From JAJRZL01 sp964557855 (lineage in GTDB: Bacteria > Zixibacteria > MSB-5A5 > GN15 > FEB-12), in the NCBI GenBank assembly GCA_964557855.1, contig CAZLBP010000016.1, forward strand, positions 1 to 64,000: a DNA stretch of 64,000 nt. The letters run 5' to 3'. How positions within the stretch are numbered: the first letter of the stretch is position 1; each line of letters starts with the position of its first letter. Shown here piece by piece: positions 1-8,783 of the stretch. The notes beneath the pieces are model-generated. The model was not told the origin of the DNA. It saw only the letters and a program-made list of their open reading frames with translations, and did no database searches. A program made the position numbers and the translations under genes.

Positions 1-2
1 GT

Positions 3-1130
3 GTACTGGGGGCCGACAAGTTCGGCCTGGTAGCACTGGCCCAGGCGGTGATTCAGTACTTTGTTATTCTGACGGATTACGGGTTTTCGCTCTCGGCCAC
101 GAAACAGACGGCGAGCCACCGCGGTGATCTGTCGCGGATCTCAGAACTGTTCAGCACTGTACTGGTCATCAAATCCCTGTTCATGATAGTAGGACTGGCG
201 CTACTTTGGCTGCTGACCAGTGTAATCGGACGATTGGGTGAGATTCAGGCTTTGCTTTTCCTCACGTATGGCATCGTTGTCGGTAATGTCCTGTTTCCGG
301 TCTGGTTCTATCAGGGGATGGAACAGATGCATTATACGACAGTGATCAACCTGACTGGGCGCAGCCTCTATGTTGTCTTGATCTTCCTGTGCATTCACCG
401 GCCGGACGATTATCTCGTAGTGCCGGTTCTCAATGCGGTCGGTTTCATCGTTACCGGATTGATTTGCCTGATGGTGGCGTGGCGGCGCTTTCACATTCGG
501 TTCCGGCTTCCCAGCCGTCGTGCAATCGTGAGAGAACTCCAGTACAGCTTCCAGTTCTTCATCTCCCGCTTGTCGGTATCACTCTATACGTCATTCAATA
601 CGGTCGTGCTTGGCTTTGTAACGACCGACCAGATTGTCGGTTACTATGCTGCCGCAGACAAGCTATTCATTGCTATGCGTTCAGCATTCTACCCGTTAGT
701 ACTGGCCCTGTATCCGTACATGTCGAAAAGGAAGCAGGTCAGAATCTTTCACAAAATCTTCTACCCCACAGTGGCGCTGGCTGTGATCGCGGCGTGCTGC
801 CTCTACCTGTTGAGCGATCAGGTGACGATGTTGGTGTTCGGTCCGGACTTCGCCCCCGCAGCCGCCATCCTGCGACTATTCGCGTTACTGGTACCCGTTG
901 TCGCCGCTTCGATTATGCTTGGCTACCCGTTTCTCGCCGCCCTCGGCGGAGAGAAGTACGCCAACTATTCACTTGCATTCGGTTCGGTCAGCCATTTACT
1001 TCTGGTCATCTTCTTAGTACCGGTGATGACGGTACAGATAATCGTATTGATAACTTTGATCACGGAGATTATTATACTGGCTATTCGAATCTATGGAGTG
1101 AGCAGGCATAAGTTGTGGAGGCACTCGTGA
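3..1130 (+). CDS. Wzx-type polysaccharide flippase, 5'-truncated by the window edge
   Basis: Integral membrane flippase of the MOP/polysaccharide-synthase superfamily that would move lipid-linked oligosaccharide across the inner membrane. The reading frame is open from base 3, and the first visible residues (VLGADKFGLVALAQAV) are the conserved stretch after the first helix of Wzx proteins, so the true start lies upstream of the window. About 376 residues are visible, with roughly ten hydrophobic segments and basic loops. It overlaps the next gene by about 16 bases, so the two are co-transcribed. The neighbours (nucleotidyltransferase, glycerophosphotransferase-like enzyme, C5-epimerase-like protein) support a capsule or O-antigen locus. 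The family is clear; the substrate cannot be told. Confidence 0.85.
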   Translation, partial: VLGADKFGLVALAQAVIQYFVILTDYGFSLSATKQTASHRGDLSRISELFSTVLVIKSLFMIVGLALLWLLTSVIGRLGEIQALLFLTYGIVVGNVLFPVWFYQGMEQMHYTTVINLTGRSLYVVLIFLCIHRPDDYLVVPVLNAVGFIVTGLICLMVAWRRFHIRFRLPSRRAIVRELQYSFQFFISRLSVSLYTSFNTVVLGFVTTDQIVGYYAAADKLFIAMRSAFYPLVLALYPYMSKRKQVRIFHKIFYPTVALAVIAACCLYLLSDQVTMLVFGPDFAPAAAILRLFALLVPVVAASIMLGYPFLAALGGEKYANYSLAFGSVSHLLLVIFLVPVMTVQIIVLITLITEIIILAIRIYGVSRHKLWRHS

Positions 1131-1798
1131 CCGGTGTCATACTGGCGGCCGGCATGGGGACCCGACTGGGTCTGAATGAGCCGAAAGGACTATTGAAACT
1201 CCCCGGTGGCGAGACAATTCTGGAACGCCAGATCAGAATTTTCACGGAATCCGGCATTTCGGGAATAGTCGTTGTCACCGGACATCAGGCCGACATTTTG
1301 CGGGATCGGCTCAATGGTGTCGAATTCGCCTTTAATCCCCGTTACGCCGAAACCAACACTGCCAAGAGCCTCCTGCAGGGTTTGCAACACGTTTCCGACG
1401 ACGCCGTGGTCTGGGCGAACGGCGACGTCGTTTTCGACGAGGAGGTTGTCCCCTTGATGTTGTCCCAGAGTCAGTCTTCAATGCTGGTCAATTCCGCCAG
1501 ATGCGGGGAAGAAGAAGTGAAGTATATAGCGGATGAAAACGGCTCCATTCGTGAAATCTCCAAACAGCTGGAGCAGGCTCACGGGGAGGCACTTGGCTTG
1601 AACACGGTCGAACGATCGTTGCGGACCGAACTGATAGCGGCTTTGGCTGCGAGCCGGGATACTGATTATTTCGAACATGCGGTTCAGCAACTCATTCGTC
1701 AGGGCCGAAAATTTAAAGCAGTGCCGGTTGGCTCCTACCGTTGCATCGAGGTTGATTTTTGCGAGGATTGGCTCCGCGCACAGGAGCTGTTCGCGTGA
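1115..1798 (+). CDS. NTP-transferase (phosphocholine cytidylyltransferase-like sugar/alditol nucleotidyltransferase)
   Basis: Predicted cytoplasmic nucleotidyltransferase that activates a phospho-compound as an NDP (likely CDP) derivative. The N-terminus carries the signature VILAAGMGTRLG followed by a Lys in EPKG. The middle has NPRYAETNTAKSLL and a metal-binding NGDVVFDEEV, and the C-terminus ends in EVDFCEDWLRA, which resembles the EID-x-PED element of LicC-type phosphocholine cytidylyltransferases. At 227 residues it has the single-domain length of that family. GTG at 1115 is used; GTG 1127 in the same frame is an alternative. The next gene is a CDP-glycerol glycerophosphotransferase-like enzyme, so it may make the activated donor, though choline or another polyol is equally possible. 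Confidence 0.75.
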   Translation: MEALVTGVILAAGMGTRLGLNEPKGLLKLPGGETILERQIRIFTESGISGIVVVTGHQADILRDRLNGVEFAFNPRYAETNTAKSLLQGLQHVSDDAVVWANGDVVFDEEVVPLMLSQSQSSMLVNSARCGEEEVKYIADENGSIREISKQLEQAHGEALGLNTVERSLRTELIAALAASRDTDYFEHAVQQLIRQGRKFKAVPVGSYRCIEVDFCEDWLRAQELFA

Positions 1799-1837
1799 TG
1801 TTGGCGGCGCAAAACGCCCTGCAGGAGACGATCGCAC

Positions 1838-3136
1838 ATGCCGTCCGGCCCCTCTGAAATCAACTCTGGAGCGTCACAGGTATCCCATCGCCCGGGGGGA
1901 GTGCTTCAGACGATACTGTATATACTGCTGTTTCCTGTTTATTTGCTGGCCCGCTTGGTACCCAGAGATGACCGGCTGTTTGCCTTCGGCTCCTGCCACG
2001 GTAAATACTCCGCCGATAATCCCAAATACCTTTTCTTGTTCGCATCTTCGCAAAAGGGATCGTTTCGCTGCGTCTATTTCACGAGAAATAAAGTCGATCT
2101 GGAACGTCTTTCTGCCGCTGGCCTTACTGTCCATCATCCGTTGTCATGGAAGGGCATTCTGGCAGCCGTTCGAGCCGGTACCTGTTTCATTTCCCACTCC
2201 ACTCACGATATACACCCCCTGCTTGTCGGCGGCGCCAAAATCATACAACTCTGGCACGGGACGCCACTAAAGGCGATCGGCTACAATGTCAATCTATTCG
2301 GCGGCACTCTGGCTTCCCGGATCAAATATACTGTTCGCAGCCTGCTTTTCAGACTCTTGCCGTACTTGAATACGCCGATGAACTTCACCGAGCTGGTGGT
2401 TGCCTCCGAAAATGTCGTTGAGAGCTTCAGATCCGCGTTTCGTCTCAATGACAGCGACATATGCGTCCTGGGTCAGCCGCGAAACGACAGCTTAGTCCCG
2501 TCGTACACATTCTCGAAAACGGTTTTTCCTGAAATGGAACACCTTGAAGACTGGCGCAGCCGGTTCCGGTTTATCGTCTCCTGGCTGCCTACTCACCGTT
2601 TGTTCTCCTCCGGTGTCATTTCGGATGTATCCGGTGAATTCCGGGAGCGACATGGGCTGCAGACAATATTGGCCCGGCATGATACGCTGCTGGTAATCAA
2701 AGACCATTATCTCGATTCACGGTCTCTGGAACAGATGTTTCCCGAAGATACACACATCATAACGTACCCGTTTCCCGACCCGTATCCGCTCCTCGCCGGG
2801 ACCGACATACTTGTTACCGATTACTCCAGTGTCTATTTCGATTTTCTGCTTCTCAATCGGTCGATAGTGTTTGCCCCGTTTGTCTTTGATCGGGGAGTCC
2901 GTAAGTTCGCCGCCTACTATCACCGCTACGAGGATGTCACACCGGGACCCGTTTGCCGAGATTGGCCGGAAGTCGTGGCTCAGTTGGATAGGGAGCTGAC
3001 GAGACTGGAACAAGGCAAGCCCGACTCCTTTGAGACCGAGAGAGTGAAGACCTGTCGGTTTTTCAATAGGCATTTCGATAACTACGCCAAAAGAGTTTTT
3101 GAACGGTATTTCCAGTCATGCCTCAAAAGTATGTGA
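1838..3136 (+). CDS. CDP-glycerol:poly(glycerophosphate) glycerophosphotransferase family protein (TagB/TagF-like)
   Basis: Member of the Glyphos_transf family (Pfam PF04464), enzymes that transfer a phospho-polyol from a CDP donor to a lipid-linked glycan. Family landmarks are visible: LWHGTPLKAIGY near residue 137 (catalytic His) and ILVTDYSSVYFDF near residue 324 (donor-binding TDYSS). At 432 residues it is close to the catalytic domain alone, without the long extensions of TagF polymerases. An N-terminal hydrophobic stretch (residues 20-35) may sit at the membrane. ATG 1838 has a GGAGA ribosome site about nine bases upstream. The enzyme suggests a teichoic-acid-like phosphate decoration of a Gram-negative surface polysaccharide. 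Its 3' end overlaps the convergent C5-epimerase-like gene by 14 bases. Confidence 0.85.
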   Translation: MPSGPSEINSGASQVSHRPGGVLQTILYILLFPVYLLARLVPRDDRLFAFGSCHGKYSADNPKYLFLFASSQKGSFRCVYFTRNKVDLERLSAAGLTVHHPLSWKGILAAVRAGTCFISHSTHDIHPLLVGGAKIIQLWHGTPLKAIGYNVNLFGGTLASRIKYTVRSLLFRLLPYLNTPMNFTELVVASENVVESFRSAFRLNDSDICVLGQPRNDSLVPSYTFSKTVFPEMEHLEDWRSRFRFIVSWLPTHRLFSSGVISDVSGEFRERHGLQTILARHDTLLVIKDHYLDSRSLEQMFPEDTHIITYPFPDPYPLLAGTDILVTDYSSVYFDFLLLNRSIVFAPFVFDRGVRKFAAYYHRYEDVTPGPVCRDWPEVVAQLDRELTRLEQGKPDSFETERVKTCRFFNRHFDNYAKRVFERYFQSCLKSM

Positions 3137-4055
3137 AGTGCCATCTTAACTTGTGCGGAATGGTTCTAAGCCCATTGAGACTGTGATCGAGATACTGTCG
3201 CCATTTCCCGGAATACTCGTCAAAAATCGATAACCCCGTCAACTCGAACATGACGCTCATTTGATCGACGTGCAGTACGTGGTACTTGACCGTTGCCGGA
3301 TTCGGTGGACGCGCCGGCAGATGATACAACGACCAGTATTTCATATCGTACCGGGGCAGCCAACTCGTCAGAGTTTCCAGGCCGTTGTTCCATAGCAGCC
3401 GGGCTTCGTTGTCCTCGTCGAATCGGACCAGGTCGTGCAAGCCCCACAGGGCATAGATGAATCCATTCAGCACGTGCCGTGAAGGAAGACACGGGTATTC
3501 CTCGTAAAACGGACCCTCGGTATGGTACGTTGTCACTCCGTTGTGCCGCACGTTTCGGTGGAACGTCGCCAGCGCCCGATGCGCTGCTACTATATAGCGA
3601 TCGTCTCCTAGAAGCCGGTAGGCTCGCATCAAGCAGGAAATTGCCAGGCCTTGTATCATGGCTGAGCGCCAGGGCTGAAGGAGGTTGAATTGGCGCATAG
3701 GCACCGGCGTTAGCCAGCATCCGTCCCCAGCCTGATTTGCTACTAACCAATCAGCCACAGCCTTGATTCCGGACAGCCGGTCTTCAGTACTCGTTTCTCC
3801 CAGATTCTGTATCATTCCCAGGCCAAAGAGCATCAAATGCACGGGAAGATGAATCAGGCTGCCTTTGTACGGATAAAGCGGTACGCCCTGGTCGTCGAAT
3901 GGACCGCCATATTCGACCCTTGCCGAATGATCCAAATAGTACTGCATTGGATCCTCAGCAACATACCCGATTTGGGGTCGATCCAGGTAGTAGTCCCGGG
4001 ATCGGAGGCCGATGTATTCCACTAAGTTGGCTAGTTTCTCCGAGATACGACTCAT
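3123..4055 (-). CDS. D-glucuronyl C5-epimerase C-terminal domain protein
   Basis: Resembles the C-terminal domain of heparan-sulfate D-glucuronyl C5-epimerase (Pfam PF06662), an (alpha/alpha)-barrel that inverts glucuronate to iduronate in polymers. Recognisable elements are PWRSAMIQGLAISCLMRAY, YEEYPCLPSRHVLNGFIYAL followed by GLHDL, and a Tyr-rich segment ending in KYHVLHVDQM. Length is 310 residues, with no signal peptide or membrane helix, so it is probably cytoplasmic and acts on precursors, or is an uncharacterised relative. It runs opposite to the polysaccharide genes and overlaps the preceding one at the 3' ends. Bacterial members often lie in polysaccharide loci. The fold assignment is good; the epimerase activity is inferred. 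Confidence 0.75.
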   Translation of the reverse strand: MSRISEKLANLVEYIGLRSRDYYLDRPQIGYVAEDPMQYYLDHSARVEYGGPFDDQGVPLYPYKGSLIHLPVHLMLFGLGMIQNLGETSTEDRLSGIKAVADWLVANQAGDGCWLTPVPMRQFNLLQPWRSAMIQGLAISCLMRAYRLLGDDRYIVAAHRALATFHRNVRHNGVTTYHTEGPFYEEYPCLPSRHVLNGFIYALWGLHDLVRFDEDNEARLLWNNGLETLTSWLPRYDMKYWSLYHLPARPPNPATVKYHVLHVDQMSVMFELTGLSIFDEYSGKWRQYLDHSLNGLRTIPHKLRWHFTYF

Positions 4056-4159
4056 ACCAGCATGGTATAGCTAAGAGCGGATTTGCGACAAGCTTTTTGT
4101 AGATCCGGAATTTGACTTTCAGATTAGCAGTGAGTAAGTATATTGGTGGGATGATTCGA

Positions 4160-5122
4160 ATGGTGGCAAAACCGGTTGTTCTCTGTGTGTTGGCCTGCCT
4201 TATGAGTGGTTCGGTTTCGTCACCGGTCCAGTCCGAACCGGTCGAGCGTGCCCACTTTGTATTCCATTTGCCGACTGACAGGTATCTTGATTTTTCGGAT
4301 TCGGTGCTGACTCGCACTCGTTTGCAACTCAAAGAACTGCTGCAAGACACAGTGTCGTACAAGGCGCAGGTGCACATTGTCGAGGACCTGGACCAATTCC
4401 GCAATCTCATTCGCGGACGTTTCCCGCACTGGGGCGCGGCGGCGGCTTATCCGCCCCAACAACTGATTGCCATCAAGTCCCCGGATGAGTTCAATGTCGG
4501 CAAGTCCCTGGCCGAACTGCTGGCGCACGAATACGCGCACCTGGCGCTGGCCGAACGCACCGGTTTCTACCATGCGCCGCGATGGTTCGAAGAAGGGCTG
4601 GCGATGATGGTGTCGACAGAATGGAGTTGGACGGATAACCTGGCCATAAGCAAAGCCTCCGCGTTCGGCAGTCTGCTACCCCTGCCGGAAATCGAACTCG
4701 TAAATCGCTTCGGTGAGACCAAAGCCCAGACAGCGTATGCGCAGTCATACCTGGCCGTTAAGTACTTCTATGATCAGTACAGCCATGACGCCGTCAATCG
4801 GTTTCTTGATCGTATCGCCGCCGGTGATTCCTACGACAAGGCCCTGCTGGCCTCTACCGGATCCGATTATGCCGAGTTCAATGAGGAAATACACAGCTAC
4901 CTACTATCACATTATAACTTGGTGACTCTCTTGGCAGACACAATGTTTCTTTGGATTGGATTAGCCATTATCGTGGTCATCGGAGCGTTCCTGAAATTCA
5001 GGAAACGTCGTCAGTACTACAAGAAATGGGAAGAAGAAGAGAAGCTGCAAGCGACGGATTTCGACTACGGTGATCCGGATCGTCCGGAGAAGCCCGATGA
5101 CGACGAGCCATGGCGACCGTAA
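4160..5122 (+). CDS. Membrane-anchored gluzincin metallopeptidase (peptidase MA-like)
   Basis: Predicted periplasmic zinc peptidase tethered by a C-terminal helix. ATG 4160 is preferred: GGTGGG lies nine bases upstream and the product begins with a clean signal peptide (KPVVLCVLACLMSG, cleavage after the SSPVQS region). ATG 4151 or GTG 4130 would only lengthen the n-region. The zinc motif HEYAH lies near residue 125, followed by WFEEGLAMM carrying the downstream Glu of gluzincins, as in the peptidase_MA_2 family. A helix at about residues 255-280 (MFLWIGLAIIVVIGAFLKF) is followed by a charged cytoplasmic tail rich in Glu and Asp. The 3' end overlaps the acyltransferase gene by 13 bases, which suggests joint expression. 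Substrate unknown. Confidence 0.8.
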   Translation: MVAKPVVLCVLACLMSGSVSSPVQSEPVERAHFVFHLPTDRYLDFSDSVLTRTRLQLKELLQDTVSYKAQVHIVEDLDQFRNLIRGRFPHWGAAAAYPPQQLIAIKSPDEFNVGKSLAELLAHEYAHLALAERTGFYHAPRWFEEGLAMMVSTEWSWTDNLAISKASAFGSLLPLPEIELVNRFGETKAQTAYAQSYLAVKYFYDQYSHDAVNRFLDRIAAGDSYDKALLASTGSDYAEFNEEIHSYLLSHYNLVTLLADTMFLWIGLAIIVVIGAFLKFRKRRQYYKKWEEEEKLQATDFDYGDPDRPEKPDDDEPWRP

Positions 5123-5985
5123 GTCACAACATCGAGTATGCACTCACGTTGCTCGGTTCCAAACTTGCTTCCTCTCTATCACCACGGATGGCCGACAAGT
5201 TCGGGTCCGGTCTTGGTTCTCTGGCCCACGCTCTAGTGAAATCGAGGCGACAGGTGGCCAGGGAGAATTTGCGACTCGGACTGGGGGAGACCCTGTCGGA
5301 AGACGAGATTGATACAGTCACGAAGCAGGTCTTTAGGAGCATCGGCCGCACGTTTATTGAATTGGCCCGATTCGGAGTGACGACGCTGGCGGATGTCAAC
5401 CGTTTGGTTGTCGGCACCATCCCTGACGCCTTGAATGAGGCTCTTGATCGCGGCAACGGCGCACTTATTGCAACGGCACATTTCGGTAATTGGGAAATGA
5501 TGGGGACCTGGTTCGCAGCCAATGGCTTTCCGATCGACTTCCTGGTGGGTGTTCAGCACAACCAAAAGGTAGACGAGCTGTTGACCCGGTTGAGACGGAA
5601 TATGGGAGTAGGTATAATTTCTTCAAAAACGGGTCTGCGTGGTGTGTTGAAATCTCTGCGCGCCAATCGACTGGTCGGCTTAGCGGCGGATCAGCACATC
5701 GGTACCGGTTTGGTCCTTGATTTCTTCGGACGAAAAGCCACTTTTGCCAAAGGACCGGCTGCCTTTGCCGTCAAAGCCGATTCCACGATACTACCGTTCG
5801 TCTTAAAGCGAGAGCGATATGACCGTCACGTAGTATTGCCGGGACCGGTCCAGCGACCTCAACGCGACAGGGATAAGGAAGAGGAAATCGTGCGGATTAC
5901 AACTGAACTGGCGCGTTTCTTTGAAGAACAAATCCGCAGGAATCCGGATCAATGGATGTGGACCCATCGCCGGTGGAAACTATAG
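5110..5985 (+). CDS. Lauroyl/myristoyl acyltransferase family protein (LpxL/HtrB-like)
   Basis: Member of the lipid A biosynthesis acyltransferase family, which adds secondary acyl chains to lipid A or a related lipid at the inner face of the cytoplasmic membrane. The catalytic HX4E motif is visible as HFGNWE near residue 123, followed by the family pattern of a basic stretch (LLTRLRRNMG), DQHIGTGLVLDFFG and the C-terminal NPDQWMWTHRRW typical of LpxL/HtrB. At 291 residues it has normal length. Start ATG 5110 lies inside the end of the gluzincin gene. Together with the heptosyltransferase 4 kb downstream it supports a lipopolysaccharide-containing outer membrane. Confidence 0.85.
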   Translation: MATVSHNIEYALTLLGSKLASSLSPRMADKFGSGLGSLAHALVKSRRQVARENLRLGLGETLSEDEIDTVTKQVFRSIGRTFIELARFGVTTLADVNRLVVGTIPDALNEALDRGNGALIATAHFGNWEMMGTWFAANGFPIDFLVGVQHNQKVDELLTRLRRNMGVGIISSKTGLRGVLKSLRANRLVGLAADQHIGTGLVLDFFGRKATFAKGPAAFAVKADSTILPFVLKRERYDRHVVLPGPVQRPQRDRDKEEEIVRITTELARFFEEQIRRNPDQWMWTHRRWKL

Positions 5986-6171
5986 CGGTGGGCAACTTTC
6001 GGGTGTATAGATCGGTAAAACAGGTAATGACGATAACAGTGCCATGCGTGGTCCATAGGCTACGTGACAGGAAGATCTCCGAGTCCGCCGTACCGGTGTC
6101 GATTAATATAAGCAGCATCCCGGGCTGTCCTATAGTGATGAACGAGTCCCCCCAATTCGAGGAACTGTAGT
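5986..6171. other. Short intergenic stretch without a recognised gene
   Basis: This 186-base gap between the acyltransferase and adaptor genes has an open frame but no ribosome site or protein-like composition in it. A GAGGA ribosome site for the adaptor gene sits at its very end. No convincing terminator or promoter was recognised. Confidence 0.5.
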
Positions 6172-7428
6172 GTGAAGAAGTATTTTTATATTTTGATTAT
6201 GCTGGCAGTCATTCTTGGCGGTTACCTGGTCGTTAACGCCATCTTTACCAAGTCATACGAAATCCCCACCGCCAGAGTCCAGCGAGGCGAATTCGTTATT
6301 GCCCTCGATGAGAGCGGTTCTGTGGATGCTAAGCGGGCTGTAACCTTGTCCGCTCCCCGGATACGAGGATTAACTATCACGTGGCTGGCTCCCGAGGGAT
6401 CGATGGTCAAAGAAGGAGACGATGTCATCAGGTTCGATGCCAGTGAGCAGGAGGCGGAACTCGCCGAGCACGAATCCAATCTTAAGATCAATCAATCGGC
6501 TCTGGACCGTGCCAGGAAAGAGTACACGATCCAGGAAAAAGAACTCAAACTGAATCTGGAAAAGTCTCGCCGCAATTATGATGAAAAAAAGCACGAGGCG
6601 CCCCGAGTTGCCGAGGAAGCGCGACTGGAATTGGAGTTGGCCGAGCTGAATTTTCAGGCCAAATTGGAACAGCTGAAAGGTGACGTAGAAAAGGCCGAAG
6701 TCGAAGTTGCTCGAGCGCAGGATAAACTGAATCTGGCCAGAAAAGAGTTGGATCAGATGACGATCAAGGCGCCTATTCCCGGACTGGTTGTCTATTTGGA
6801 AATCTGGAAAGGGGGGAGTATGGACAAAGTGCAGGAAGGTGACTCGCCCTGGCCGGGCATGGGGCTCATCAAGATTCCGGATCTCGACGAAATGATTGTC
6901 AATACCACTGTTTCGGAAGTAGACGCCAACAAAGTGGACAGCGGCTTGCCCGTGGAAGTCGTACTGGACGCTTTCCCCGACGCCATGTTTCCGGGCAGTG
7001 TCACCAGCAAGAGCACGCTCGCCCGGCGCAAAGAATCCGGCTCCAAGATCAACGTCTTTGACATCGAGATCGACATCCTGCAAAAGGACACACGCCTCAA
7101 ACCGGGTATGTCGGCTGCCTGCCGGATAATCGTGGAACGGATCCCCGACGTCGTCTCAGTGCCGCTCGAAGCCGTATTCGAGAAGGAGGGTCAGACAGTA
7201 GTATATCTCAAAAATAAGGATCGGCGAGAAGTTGAGGTCGGTCGACGCAACGATATGTACATAGAGATTGCGGACGGGTTGTCCGGAAACGAGGATATCT
7301 GTCTGGTCGATCCCACCCTGGACGAACTCGGGCTGCCCGGAGAGAAGGCTACCGAGCCGGAACTGAACAAGGGGCGCCAACCGGAGCCCAGTCGGGGAGC
7401 CGGACGGCGCTCACGGCCCGGCAGATAA
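6172..7428 (+). CDS. Periplasmic adaptor (membrane fusion protein, HlyD/MacA-like)
   Basis: Inner-membrane-anchored adaptor that links a transporter to an outer-membrane TolC channel. GTG 6172 follows a GAGGA ribosome site. One N-terminal helix (residues 4-24) is followed by a split biotinyl-lipoyl domain (DESGSVDAKRAV early; KAPIPGLVVYLEIWKGG near residue 200) flanking a long charged coiled-coil hairpin at about residues 95-195. A beta-barrel and membrane-proximal region follow, with LKPGMSAACRIIVERIPDVVSVP, trimmed here to its recognisable sequence, as the usual landmark. The C-terminal tail is Pro/Arg-rich. Ten bases separate it from the permease gene, and TolC follows, so this is a tripartite MacAB-TolC-like export module. 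The usual ATPase is not adjacent. Confidence 0.85.
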   Translation: MKKYFYILIMLAVILGGYLVVNAIFTKSYEIPTARVQRGEFVIALDESGSVDAKRAVTLSAPRIRGLTITWLAPEGSMVKEGDDVIRFDASEQEAELAEHESNLKINQSALDRARKEYTIQEKELKLNLEKSRRNYDEKKHEAPRVAEEARLELELAELNFQAKLEQLKGDVEKAEVEVARAQDKLNLARKELDQMTIKAPIPGLVVYLEIWKGGSMDKVQEGDSPWPGMGLIKIPDLDEMIVNTTVSEVDANKVDSGLPVEVVLDAFPDAMFPGSVTSKSTLARRKESGSKINVFDIEIDILQKDTRLKPGMSAACRIIVERIPDVVSVPLEAVFEKEGQTVVYLKNKDRREVEVGRRNDMYIEIADGLSGNEDICLVDPTLDELGLPGEKATEPELNKGRQPEPSRGAGRRSRPGR

Positions 7429-7437
7429 GCACGCTTC

Positions 7438-8730
7438 ATGCAATACAATCGGATTTTCAATGTTTCTTTTGATTCTCTCTTGAGTCACAAACTTCGCACG
7501 TTCCTGACCATGCTGGGTGTCATTTTCGGTGTAGCCGCGGTCATTGCCATGCTGTCGATCGGGGAAGGAGCCAAACGCGAGGCGCTGGAGCAGATCGAGA
7601 TTCTCGGCATCAGCAACGTCATCGTCAATGCCAAAGTTCCGGAAGCCGGCCTGGGCTCCGATCTCAACCTGGCGCGGTCGCCGGGACTGTCGTTGGAGGA
7701 TGGTCGAAATATCATGGAGTTCGATGGGCTCGTGGCCAATGTCGTACCGCAGAGATTCGAGCCGATCTCGACCGTCTTCTATGGCTCCAATGAAGCGCCG
7801 GTCAGGGTGGTGGCGACCTTGCCGGACTACATCTATTCGACGTCCATTGAAGTTGACGAGGGGCGCTTCATAACGGATGAAGATATCGACGCTTTCTCGC
7901 AGGTGTGCGTTTTGGGAGCCAAAGCCAAGAAAGCCCTCTTTGCCTTCCAGGGCCCGATCGGAGAGCAGGTGCGCATTGGAGACCTGTATTTCACCGTGGT
8001 CGGAATCATGGCTGACAAGTATATCGGCCGCGGCAAAGTCGAAGGATTCGAACTGAAGAACCTTAATGAAGATGTTTATATCCCCTTCAGCACCGCAGCC
8101 AAGAAGCTCGAACGTAAGCCCGTCACCGGCGGTTTCGCGCGCTGGTGGGCGGAGGAGGAAGAGGAACAGAAGTTCAATACACCGGAAATCGACCAGTTGA
8201 CGGTCACCGTCACCGATCTGAAATATGTCGCCGCCGTCAGCCGGCTGGTCGAACGTATCCTGCAGCGCCGGCATTACGGAATAGAGGACTACGAAATCGT
8301 CGTGCCTGAATCTCTGTTGCGACAAACGGAGAAGACGCAGCAGATATTCAACATAGTGATGGGAGCTATCGCCGGCATTTCTCTGCTGGTTGGCGGCATA
8401 GGCATCATGAACATCATGCTCGCGACCGTCCTGGAACGGACCCGCGAGATCGGCGTGCGCCGAGCGGTGGGCGCCACCCGTCAGGATATTCTGCGGCAGT
8501 TTCTTATCGAAGCGGTCTTCATATGCCTGGTCGGCTGCACGGTCGGAATCATCATGGGTGTGCTGATCGCTCGCGCCATATCGTTTTATGCCGACTGGCC
8601 GACAATCGTAGCACCCTATGCCATCGCGCTCGCGGTGGGAGTATCGACCGCGGTCGGACTCGTTTTCGGCATGTATCCGGCCAACAAGGCGGCCAGCCTG
8701 GACGTTATTGACTCGTTGCGATATGAATAA
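7438..8730 (+). CDS. MacB/FtsX-type ABC transporter permease
   Basis: Type VII ABC-superfamily permease with a large periplasmic domain. Helix 1 is at residues 20-45 (RTFLTMLGVIFGVAAVIAM). It is followed by the MacB_PCD periplasmic domain of roughly 230 residues, then three C-terminal helices near residues 300-325, 350-375 and 390-415, including the conserved RTREIGVRRAVGAT coupling loop. At 430 residues it lacks any nucleotide-binding domain, so it would need a separate LolD/MacB-type ATPase, which is absent from this window. In family terms it performs mechanotransmission: moving lipoproteins, peptides or lipids from the periplasm through TolC rather than crossing the inner membrane. It is co-transcribed with the adaptor and probably with TolC. 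Confidence 0.85.
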   Translation: MQYNRIFNVSFDSLLSHKLRTFLTMLGVIFGVAAVIAMLSIGEGAKREALEQIEILGISNVIVNAKVPEAGLGSDLNLARSPGLSLEDGRNIMEFDGLVANVVPQRFEPISTVFYGSNEAPVRVVATLPDYIYSTSIEVDEGRFITDEDIDAFSQVCVLGAKAKKALFAFQGPIGEQVRIGDLYFTVVGIMADKYIGRGKVEGFELKNLNEDVYIPFSTAAKKLERKPVTGGFARWWAEEEEEQKFNTPEIDQLTVTVTDLKYVAAVSRLVERILQRRHYGIEDYEIVVPESLLRQTEKTQQIFNIVMGAIAGISLLVGGIGIMNIMLATVLERTREIGVRRAVGATRQDILRQFLIEAVFICLVGCTVGIIMGVLIARAISFYADWPTIVAPYAIALAVGVSTAVGLVFGMYPANKAASLDVIDSLRYE

Positions 8731-8783
8731 CCCACACCATCCCCGAACCTCGGGAAATAATTCTCCATGCAAAAAAGGGTAGT

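Noticed and set aside
5952..6170. Open frame of 72 codons between the acyltransferase and adaptor genes
   Set aside because: Overlaps the acyltransferase end in another frame, lacks a ribosome site and shows no protein-like pattern.
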